64,000 nt of DNA, taken from the NCBI GenBank assembly GCA_009193035.1, contig SWDT01000105.1, forward strand, positions 1 through 64,000. The letters are read 5' to 3'. The translations under genes were made by a program, and so were the position numbers. Under the pieces are notes generated by a model. The model had not been told where the DNA came from. It did not search any database and worked only from the letters and a program-made list of their open reading frames with translations. Origin of the DNA: Halicephalobus mephisto. Its lineage: Eukaryota; Nematoda; Chromadorea; Rhabditida; Panagrolaimidae. Shown one piece after another: positions 55,080 through 64,000 of this stretch; positions within the stretch are counted from its first letter, which is position 1, and each line of letters begins with the position of its first letter.

Positions 55080-56465
55080 TTAAAGAGAAGCGGCCTTGGT
55101 GACGTTGAAGCAGTCGGAGTGGACGAGCCAGACTCCGTTGTCCTTCTTCCAGACCTGGAGATAGATCCCACTCTCGGTCCCTTTGGATCCGTTGAGATGA
55201 TAGGAGCCTCTTTCGTAAGCAAAGTTCTCACAGCCACATCCGTTGACTTCCTCGGTGATGATCTGGGCCGTGGCCACTCCGTCCTTCATGTCGGCTTTGA
55301 AGTATTCTTCGATCCCAGCACGACCTGCAAAACGAATTTTTTTATTAAAATTCTTAAAAAATTTCCGAAAAATTTTGGAACTTTCTGGAGTCTTCCATAA
55401 CCTTCAGAATCTTGTAAAAATATCAAAAATTTTCCGGAATTTTATCGAAGTTTTTCAATTTTTTCAAAATCTTAAAATATCAAAAATTTTCCAGAATTTT
55501 ATCAAATTTTTTCAATTTTTTCAAAACCTTAAAATATTTTAAATTTTTAAAAAAATTTATCGAAAATTTTTCAATTTTTTATAGGATCTTCTAGAATCTC
55601 CCAGAATTTTGTAAAAATATCCAAAATTTTCCAGAATTTTATCCAATTTTTTCGAAATCTTTAAAAAAATATTTTAAACTTTTTTTTAAATTCATCGAAA
55701 ATTTCTAAAATTATCAATATCTTCACAAAACTTTTCGAATTTTCTAGAATCCAATAAAAATTTAAAAAATCAAACTTTTCAAAAATTATTTTTAACTTTT
55801 ATATAAAAATAATATTAATTTTTTTAAAAGTAATATTAATTTTTTTAAAAGTAATGTTAATTTTTTTAAAAATAATATTAATTTTTTTAAAAATAATATT
55901 AATATTTTTAAAGTAATGTTAATTTTTTTACAGTAATGTTAATATTTTTTAGAAAATGCTTACCTTTGACAGGATGATGGCCGTTGGGCATGAAGTACCC
56001 ATCAGGGTGGTAGATCTCCGCAGCTTTGGCCGCGTCTCCAGCATTGAAGGCCCTCATGAAGTCTTCTTGACGGCTTTTAATTTCTTGAAAAAGTGCTAAA
56101 AAATCAAAAATCATTAAAACTAAAAACTAAAAAAAAACAAATTTCCAAAAAAAATTCAAAAAATTCCACTTTTTTAAATTCAAAATTTTTATTTTTTTAA
56201 ATTTAAAAATTTTTATTTTTTTTAAATTCAAAATTTCTACTTTTTTTTTAAATTCAAAATTTTTATTTTTTTTTAAATTCAAAATTTTTATTTTTTTAAA
56301 TTTAAAAATTTTTATTTTTTTACCCATATTCATATTTTCCAATATAGCTGAATTAAGAGGAATATGTTGAAAAAGATTCATCGAATTCATTTGATTACCA
56401 TTAATAAATTTATAAAATTCCCCTGAGGGTTCCGGTGGTATAGGTCTTTTTATTTCAGTATTCAT
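55080..56465 (-). CDS. SnoaL/DUF4440-like (NTF2-fold) protein
   Basis: Minus-strand exons 56465-56324, 56095-55964 and 55324-55080 join in frame to 172 residues. A 47-residue N-terminal exon (MNTEIKRPIPPEPSGEF...) precedes one DUF4440-like NTF2-fold domain: IKSRQEDFMRAFNAGDAAKA, EIYHPDGYFMPNGHHPVKG, RAGIEEYFKADMKDGVATAQ, SYHLNGSKGTESGIYLQVWK and GVWLVHSDCFN. The pattern (helix with the FMRAFNAGD motif, a DG-FMP strand, a closing W-V-D-N strand) is typical of the nematode-expanded DUF4440 family, whose members are mostly of unknown activity. A TTTTTAG two bases upstream of the ATG may be a trans-splice acceptor. The function is not known. Confidence 0.82.
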
Positions 56466-56640
56466 AACTAAAAACAAAAAATTTTTAAAAAAAACTCACA
56501 TTTGTTCATTCTAAAACAGCTGTATTTGACAGATTTCTGAATTCTCAATTGGCCCGTCATTCCTCCTACGTCTCGAGGAAACCATTACGTCCGGAAGCTT
56601 TCTGATCACCCTCCGGCATTTATAAAAAATAAAAAAATAT
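56466..56640 (-). promoter_or_regulatory. Upstream region of the DUF4440 gene
   Basis: Short non-repetitive stretch (AAAACAGCTGTATTTGACAG, CCTACGTCTCGAGGAAACC, ACGTCCGGAAGC) of raised G/C, immediately upstream of the start and before the TOCA gene 3' end. Promoter role inferred from position. Confidence 0.4.
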
Positions 56641-56687
56641 AAAAAAAAATAAAAACCCCAAAAACGCCGGAAAAAAATTATTTTTTC

Positions 56688-56693
56688 TTTATT
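56688..56693 (-). terminator. Poly(A) signal of the TOCA-family gene
   Basis: Minus-strand AATAAA about 275 bases after the stop codon at 56967. Confidence 0.45.
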
Positions 56694-56966
56694 GTATTTT
56701 TTTCAAAATTCCAAACAAATTACAAAATTTTTATAAAACATTTCTGATTTTCGCAATATGCCAAAAAAACCAGAAAAAAAACTGTTCTTGTGCGGAATTT
56801 CTTCCTGCAAAAAAATTACAAAAACAAATGGCTAGGATTCGGCCAAGTAAGCAGGAAATACACGTTTCAAAATCTACAAACGGCCAAAAAAAATAAAAAT
56901 AAAGCAATTTAAAAACTGAATCAAATATCTGCAATATGCACAACGTTGAACACCGAACTTGACTAA

Positions 56967-59900
56967 TTAGTACCATTGACATTGTAGATACGATGTAGGA
57001 ACAAACCCTTCTACTTTCGTTGTCAAATGCCTAATTCGTGTCCAACCATCACCTTCATCCTTTTCTAATAATATCATTTCATCACCTTCATTCATTGCAA
57101 CTGTCGTACCATCACTTCCACCTGAATAAGAATACAATGCTTTACATTTTCCCAATGCAGGTAGATCAAATTCTTCATAATTTCCATTTGTTTCATGTTG
57201 TTGAGACGGCAAATTTGGTCTTGGAGGACTTGCTTCTTTAGGTGCAGGAGGTGCTTGTTTCGCTAAAAAAATTAAAAATTAAAAAATTAAATCCAAAAAA
57301 ATTTTCTAAATTAAGTTTTAGTTTTTTTAAATTTAAAATTTCCAAAAATTAAATTTCAAAAAATATAAAAACAAATTTCTTTAAATTTAAAAACTTACGA
57401 AATCCATTCGTTCCAGGAATCGAAGGTAGAGATTTCTTCAATCCAAATCCATTTGATCCTTCACTTGAAACTGATTCTTCTGAATACGACGTTCGGTTTG
57501 TATTCGCTGCTGATGAAATTCCACTACTTGATACTCTTGGAGATGACGTATTTGATCCATGATTATAAACTTTCATTGAATCACCACTATGAATACTTGC
57601 ATTTTTCATTTCCATTTGAATTTGTTCAAGCAATGACTAAAATTTAAAATTACTTTAAAAATTAAAAACTAAATTTAAAATCACTTTAAAAATTAAAAAC
57701 TAAATTTAAAATTACTTTAAAAATTAAAAACTAAATTTTAAATTTCTTTAAAAATTAAAAACTAAATTTAAAATTTCTTTAAAAATTAACAATTTAAAAT
57801 TTCTTTAAAAATTAAAAACTAAATTTAAAATTATTTCAAATAATAAATCACTTACTTTATATCTCATTAATTCAACTTGTACTTTAGCTATTTGAGATTT
57901 ATATTCTTCAATTTTTGGTTCAACATCTTTCGGATTACCAAGTTTAGTATTTTGAGTATAAACATCTTTCATTTTCTCAACTCCAGCTAAAGAATTCGAT
58001 AATTTACTGTATTCATTATCCAATTCTTCCAATTTTTGTTGAATTTTTCTACATCTTTGTTGTGGTGGCAAATTTCCATAATCTCCTGTTGATCCATTAC
58101 TTTTAGATTTTTCAGATGATCCACTTCCAAAAATTTTTTGATGCATTGATTGTCTTCTACCTATTGTTTTTCCACCATTACCATTTTTCTGATTAATTGT
58201 ACCTTTTTTCATTGAAATTGAATCCAAATTATCATTACTATTAAAATTAGCTGGATCACCAAGATCTTCAAAATTATAATCATCCGGAATAGGATAACCA
58301 CTAACATTCTGTTCAACCACAACTTGTGTATCCAAATCCGGATTAATTCCAATAACAGCTTTCATCATTTCATCATAACAATTCTGAATTATTTTCACAA
58401 CACTTGTTTCCGCTTCTATAGTTTTCTGCATTGCCAATTTCGTTTCATTTATTCTTTCAATATCCGCTGCTTTCATCGACATTAACAAAGCTGGTAATTT
58501 AATTTCATAATACTCATGTTTCGCTCGATTCGCCGTCTCCAAAGCATGAGCATACGCTTGTTTCGCTTCTTCACACATATGACATTTCGCAAATGCTGCA
58601 TTTTTAGATTTCTCAACTTCTGCTCTCGATAAATCCATATTTTTATCATTTTTTAAATATTTCAAATGAGCCGATTCTGCTTCTTTAAATATTTTCGCAT
58701 ATTGTTTTTGAGCTTTTTCCATATATTCAACTGTTCTTGTTAATCCAGAATTCAAAATTTGCAGTTCTTGTAGATGACTTTTCCTTATTTGTCTTAAATT
58801 TATCGCTTTTTGCATAACACCTGGATGAATATCCTTCTTCAATCTATCCGCTATAACCTCATGTTGTCCAGCAAGTGATTCCAATTCATGAAGCATACAA
58901 TTAAAGGTGTTATTATACGAAAAAGCTTTCATATCTTCATCCTTCTTTTTTCCCAAATTCTTTTTTGCCAAATTCCTCAATTTCGCAGCATATTCTTCTT
59001 CAATTAAAGCACGTTCTTTCACAAAATTGCCATATTTTTCAAAAAATTCAATCCCTCTCTGAGTATGAATAGAAACAGCTTCCGTTTGATCCTGAAAAAC
59101 ACAAAATTAAAAATAATCTAAAATCCAAATCTTGAAAGCAATATATAAAAATCTTTTAAAATTTAAACTCTAAATTATTTTCAATTTTATAAAAATTACT
59201 TATAAAGTTTAAATTTTAAAATCTCTATAAAATTAAAAATATTTCAAAATTTCTATAAAATTAAAAATATTTCAGAATTTAAATTTCAAAATTTCTATAA
59301 AATTAAAAATACTTCAGAATTTAAAACTTCTATTAAAAATTTAAATATTCGTAAAACCCTTTCTCACAGGATTATAATAAATCGGCTGTTGCTGACTTGA
59401 TTGTGTTCCATCCGTAAGCATTGAATACAAAGCAGAACAAGAATTAGAAAGTTCAGAACCAATTGATGATATAGATAATTTTTGAGCTTTTAATGCAAAT
59501 TTATGTGCACGTCCAATTGTACCTAATTCAGAATTTTCAACAATATTATTTTTTTTATATTTTTCTTTTAATGATGGTTCATGAGCCATTATTGGAAAAT
59601 TATTTTGACAACTTCTATCAGAATAAAACGAATCAAATGATGACAATGATGATAATGACGACGGTTGACGATGAAACATTTTTTTAAAATCCTTTAAAAA
59701 TAAAAAATTTAAAATAAACTCGACACAATAAAATTATTGTAAACCGTTTTCCGTTAAGAATTCAACAAACAATAAGTCAAGTGGTCAAGTTGGTAAATTT
59801 TGGACACACTTTCGCGAAAGAGAAACACGCAAGATATTCTACTGGTCAACAAACGAGAAAATATGAAAGACCGTCAAGTTCGCTTTTCAATAACGAAAAA

Positions 59901-60750
59901 TCTGTCCTCCGTACAACTAGGCAGCTCACAAAAGAGCTTAGTTACAGGTCAGGGCAGATATATAATGCCAAAAAAATTCTCATTAAAATCTTTTATAAAA
60001 ATCTATATCCTACTGAGATCTAGAAGTATTCAACAATCATAAAAAATTTACATAACGATAAAAATTCCGCTAATCGTAAACATTTTTCAGAAACAAGTTT
60101 TTCTGGTCATTTTTGAAAAGCGATCCTAAAATCGTATCTCCATCCAAACGTAAAAAAGGATAAATGACAGTCAAAAGTAGAAAAGTTACAGGAAGAGCTA
60201 AAATTGTCTAGAAATTCCACAAAAATCATTCTTTCCAAAAAATGCAATCTATAAAATGGTCAAAAATCCGCAACAAAATCAAAAAATTGAGGTCAAAAAA
60301 AAAATTATTGCCGAAAAATTTCAAAAACATCCATAATGCAAAAAACTAAATAATATCAATTTAAATTGTTGTAATATTTTTAATTTCAAAATTTAAAATT
60401 TTAGAAAAAAAAATATAAAATTTTAAAGAAATTTATAAAAAATATTTTTTAATTTATAAAATTTCAAAAATCCAAGGTCAAAAGAGAATCATTGAAACTT
60501 CAAAATTAAAAACGAAATAAAAATGCAACTAGATCAAGTGACCTCTCATATTCAAAACTAGAAGATTCTTCGTTTATCCTCGAAAAATTATATATCTCTG
60601 ATTTTTTAGAATACAAAGAAAACAAAAGCTAATCATTCAAAATTTAAACAGATCCGATAATCCTGATTTTTTAAAAGTATAATTTTTTTTTAATTTAAAA
60701 AAATAAAAACTCACCCATAATCTTCCCCAGGAAGAATCGTGAACAGACAT
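56967..60750 (-). CDS. toca: TOCA/CIP4/FBP17 F-BAR, HR1 and SH3 domain protein
   Basis: Minus-strand exons 60750-60715, 59091-57856, 57636-57399 and 57262-56967 join in frame to 601 residues. It links curved membrane and Cdc42 to N-WASP/WAVE-driven actin assembly in endocytosis and cell junctions. The F-BAR domain covers about residues 1-290: SSWGRLWDQTEAV, IEFFEKYGNFVKERALIEEE, YAAKLRNLAKKN and the GQHEVIADRL word. A Ser/Gly-rich linker follows, then the Cdc42-binding HR1 coiled coil (about 355-424): GNLPPQQRCRKIQQKLEELD, VEKMKDVYTQN, GNPKDVEPKIEEY. A Ser-rich spacer and Pro-rich KQAPPAPKEASPPRP precede the C-terminal SH3 (about 541-598): CKALYSYSGG, GDGWTRIRHL, GFVPTSYL. The whole domain order is intact. 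A second candidate first exon lies at 59368-59679. Nematodes have two such genes and I cannot say which this is. Confidence 0.94.
57645..57840. repeat. ~36-bp tandem repeat x 5 in a TOCA intron
   Basis: Units of AAAATTACTTTAAAAATTAA plus AAACTAAATTT with T/C changes. Confidence 0.8.
59368..59679 (-). CDS. Candidate alternative first exon of the TOCA gene
   Basis: A minus-strand frame of 104 residues from ATG 59679 (MFHRQPSSLSSLSSFDSFYS...) to a consensus donor CCT|GTGAGA at 59368. It is in phase 0 with the 59091 exon, so splicing would give ...IYYNP-DQTEAVSIHTQRG. It is Ser-rich with non-intronic composition (SELGTIGRAHKFALKAQKLS, SIGSELSNSCSALYSMLTDG). A product would swap the 12-residue MSVHDSSWGRLW start for a longer unstructured leader. 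If not spliced so, it is an intronic frame. Confidence 0.5.
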
Positions 60751-62600
60751 TATTAAAAATAATTAAATCTTTCAATCACCTGCAAACCTTGGCAGTTAGA
60801 TAATAAATCTTTAGACATGAAAACCCTGAAAAAATTTCCATTAAAAAAACATAAAAATTTGAATTCAAAAAATTCAAATTTAATAAAGCAAAAAAATTCA
60901 AATTTAAAAATAATACGGAAAAACAAAAAAATTTAAAAACTCGTGAGAAAAAAATACAAAAATAAAGGAATTATATCGGGGATCATCTAAAATTTCGACA
61001 AGATAAATTTGTTCGAGAAAAAGCTCGCGCAAAAATACGACAAAAGTCTTAAGAAGAGGTTACCTTTTTACTTGAATCTTCATCAATCATTTTCGTTCAA
61101 AAAATCGATTATATAACCACGAACAAAAGTAAAAGAGGTATCTCTCCTTTTTCAGTTGCAGAAGCACCCTCCAACCATCAGATACAAACTAGGCTTGCTT
61201 CAATACACACACACACATCGCTCAATCGTTCTCGCGCAATTCCACACTTGCAAAATCCGCGAAAATGCACAAGAGGATGAGTAAAAAAGGTTTAATCGCA
61301 AACAATAGACATATAACACCTAGTTAAAGGAAAAAGTTTTAAGTTCTCCAATATAAAAAATACATAATTTAACAGATAATTTCAAAAACTAAATTTCATA
61401 TATCAAAAATAACCTGCCAATTTAATATCCATATTCTAATCAGCTCTAATTAAAATTTCTTTAAATAAATCCCATATATCAAAAATTATCTAGTTTAATG
61501 AGGATATTCTGATGAATAAATTCCAGTTATAATCTAAAAAACATAAAAAATCCATAATTTAATAGATAATTTTAAAAAATAAACTTCATATATCAAAAAT
61601 GCTCTGCTTAAATTGATAAATTTATCTTAATCAATATATCCCAACTATGATTTCTAAAAACCTAAAGATTTAACATATCGACTTTAATCTATCTAATTTA
61701 ATACACAATATTTCAATCAATTTCAATTATAACCTTTAAAAACAATTTTAATCGATCCAAAAAACACTATCCTCAAAAAACATAACTGTCACCATCTGCA
61801 TAAAATATGGAAAACATCCATTTGAAGGTCAATGAATCTACAGGGATGCTCAATTGATTACACGTCACGATAACTTCCAAAACAAGAACACAAGACATTG
61901 CGGATGGTTCTTCCATGAAGGAACCCAAGTCGATAGAGCAGTTTGTCGCGCCATGTCATCTTCAATCGGTCGATCGGAAGGAAACGCAATGAGGCCATGG
62001 AGAAATAAATTTATTCAAAAGACACAAGAATCAATGTAATCCAGAAAAAATTACGTAAGTAAAATTTTATAATTAAATATTTAAAAATGAAAAAAATCAT
62101 CGTTTGTCAACAAATGCGAAAAACTGTCTTCAATAATCCTAACGCTTGATAAAAAATTGTTTAAGAAAACGTATTTAATCGATTTTTGTCAAAAAAAAAT
62201 CCAATGAAAGATGAGTCACTAAAATAAGCAAGGAGCGCCGGAACTCTGTTTGGAAGCAATAAACTACGGGAAAAGCCTCGGGTTGAAATCCCTAAGCACC
62301 TGTTCTATACTGGTTAAAATGGCACGAAAAAGCCTGTGGACAGCTGGCTGAATATAAATCCTATATTTCTAGCTAGTTTCAATTAAAATCAAACACTCGT
62401 TTTCCGAAATTCGCGGTCGATCGAAACAAAAAAGTCGGTCTTTAGGACAAATCAAACAAAATTCCAGGATTGATCTCGACTACTGTTCAAATAGGAAACA
62501 AATCGCTCAATAACAACATTCAACAGCACACCTTCGATAAGATAAGAAAGCGAATATGACTCATCATCTGAAAGGGAACACTGATATAAGAAAAAGTATT
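60751..62600. other. Upstream region of the TOCA gene
   Basis: No gene recognised. 61145-61290 is promoter-like (CTCTCCTTTTTCAGTTGCAG, a short CA run, TCGCTCAATCGTTCTCGCGC). 61800-62040 and 62220-62350 are less A/T-rich; the latter has GGACAGCTGGCTG, shared with 35972, and a B-box-like GGTTGAAATCC without a matching A box. The TTCATATATC word occurs several times at 61380-61600. Confidence 0.4.
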
Positions 62601-62619
62601 TGTAATTTTAAAAAACGAA

Positions 62620-63340
62620 AAAATGAAAAATACCGGAAATCGAAACACACAAATTGGAATTTTGGAATATATGAAGACGCAAGAATTTAAAGTATATATA
62701 ACACGGAAAAATCGAAAAATCCATACATAAAAGCGTAGAAAAACCAGGAAATCTATATGTCAGAATACGGAAAACCGAAATACACTTATTAAAGGTGGGG
62801 AATTTGAAGGCTACATATGAGATAAAAATCAAAAAATTTACATATAAACACGGGAATTGAAACTTGACACATATTAAAAACCAAAAAAATCTATACACAT
62901 AAAGCACGTAGAAACTGAAATACATATATTAGAAATACGGGGAGTTTATATATGAAAATATGAAAAAAAAACTGAAAGATTTATATAAACATGGAAAATT
63001 GAAACTTGATACACATTAAAAATACAAAAAACTTAAAAATCTATATATAAAGCACGTAGAAACTGAAATACACATGGTAGAAATATAGAAAGTTGAAATT
63101 TATATATGAAAATATAGAAAAAAATAGAAAAGTTCATATAAACACGGGGAATTGGGACATACACAGAAAGTTGAAATTTATATATGGAAATATAGAAAAA
63201 AATTGAAAAGTTCATATAAACACGGGAAATTGGGACATATATAAAGTTGAAATTTATATGAAAATATGGAAAAAAATTAAAAAGTTCATATAAACACGGG
63301 GAATTGGGACATATATATAAACGAGAATTCATATGGAAAT
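62620..63340. repeat. ~75-90-bp minisatellite (AAGTTCATATAAACACGGGG)
   Basis: Units with AGTTGAAATTTATATATG, AAAATATAGAAAAAAAT and TTCATATAAACACGGG, best ordered at 63060-63330 and more diverged before. The minus strand reads as Tyr/Phe/Ile-rich frames because of the repeat, not a gene. Confidence 0.85.
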
Positions 63341-64000
63341 AGTGACTCATTGAGGACAGTCATTCCAGAAAGGAACAAGCTGCCATCTGCCACTAATCGA
63401 TATGGCCACCGCGCGGATGCAAATTGGATCCCCCCAGCGACCAGGGTAGTTCCTCGAATTTTATAAAATTCTAAATGACAGACAGGCTTGAAACTAACAA
63501 ACTGCAAAATGAGCAATAGTGCCACAAATAAACAATGGTACTAGTGAAGAGTTACGAAACAACGCCGTAGGCAAAACCAATTGTCGTAAAGAATTTTGGA
63601 GAACATTAAAATTGAATTTCGAAGTTGACAGGGTACCCGACAGAGAGATTGTGGACAAGACGCCAGAGCGAATTCTCCGGACTGGTTTGTCATTGATTTT
63701 TATAAAAAAATAAAATTGTTCAATTTTTTAGGATTTTATAAAATTTGAATTTCGAAAATCAACATCTGAAAACAAGGATTCTAGGAAGTCCCAAAAATCC
63801 GCATTGGAAAAAATTCTGGAGGAAATTTTTTGATTTTCATATATAAAAAATTTCGCAGAATCCTGTAGAAGCTTCTGAAGCCTTCCAGAAGCTGGTAGAA
63901 AGTTTCAAAACGAACATCTAAAGCTGAAAAGTCTAAAAAGTTCTAAAAAATTTCAAAAAATTCTAAAAAAATTTAAAATTCGTTTCAAAAAATTCCGCAA
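63341..64000. other. Window end: less A/T-rich patches, no gene recognised
   Basis: 63345-63460 (GGACAGTCATTCCAGAAAGG, CCACCGCGCGGATGCAAATT with an octamer-like ATGCAAAT) and 63540-63690 are of balanced composition. Short frames there lack family resemblance. Regulatory or part of a gene beyond the window. Confidence 0.3.

Noticed and set aside
62226..62300. tRNA gene or second tRNA-derived SINE
   Set aside because: Only a B-box-like GGTTGAAATCC is present; no A box at proper spacing and no cloverleaf seen.
62608..63350. Tyr/Phe-rich minus-strand frames resembling membrane proteins
   Set aside because: They follow the repeat unit of the minisatellite exactly.

Overview
This is nuclear DNA of a nematode, most likely a rhabditid such as Caenorhabditis or a close relative. 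The evidence is: small exons bounded by GT...TTTCAG introns, very A/T-rich introns, recurring CTACAGTA/TACTGTAG words, a perfect copy of the nematode spliced leader SL1 (17999-18020), a secreted cysteine-rich protein resembling the nematode DB-module group, and orthologues of lim-4, ech-6, atgl-1 and toca. The organism is inferred from these features only. All exon coordinates were worked out by hand from reading frame, splice-site consensus and family alignment.

Layout. (1) 395-4219 (+): HYOU1/GRP170 ER chaperone, with its signal-peptide exon missing or ambiguous. (2) 4220-8912: repeat-rich spacer with three less A/T-rich islands, ending in the likely promoter of (3) lim-4, 8913-14760 (+), a LIM-homeodomain factor of the Lhx6/8-Arrowhead class. 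(4) 14904-16894 (-): mitochondrial enoyl-CoA hydratase ech-6, convergent with lim-4. (5) 17760-19690 (-): decayed Gypsy-type LTR retrotransposon (integrase, polypurine tract, 3' LTR) that carries an SL1 sequence and is split by a TA-flanked MITE. (6) 21479-37669 (-): a long FNDC3-family gene with nine fibronectin III repeats, a C-terminal membrane anchor on a tiny last exon and a candidate 13-nt first coding exon; a tRNA-derived SINE-like element sits in its last intron. (7) 37670-43080: divergent intergenic region, including a repeat array with nuclear-receptor-like half sites. (8) 43081-45247 (+): atgl-1 patatin lipase. (9) 46004-54754 (+): EBAG9/RCAS1 orthologue whose 7.8-kb second intron holds, on the opposite strand, (10) a complete secreted cysteine-rich gene (47734-50491). 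(11) 55080-56465 (-): SnoaL/DUF4440 protein. (12) 56967-60750 (-): TOCA/CIP4 F-BAR-HR1-SH3 protein with a probable alternative first exon. (13) 60751-64000: upstream sequence and a minisatellite.

The genes are unrelated housekeeping, developmental and metabolic genes and there is no evidence of a shared pathway. Noncoding DNA is dominated by tandem arrays of diverged 20-180-bp units and phased A/T runs. The observations most worth following are the SL1 copy inside the retroelement, the SINE-like element, the nested gene, and the alternative ends of the FNDC3 and TOCA genes.
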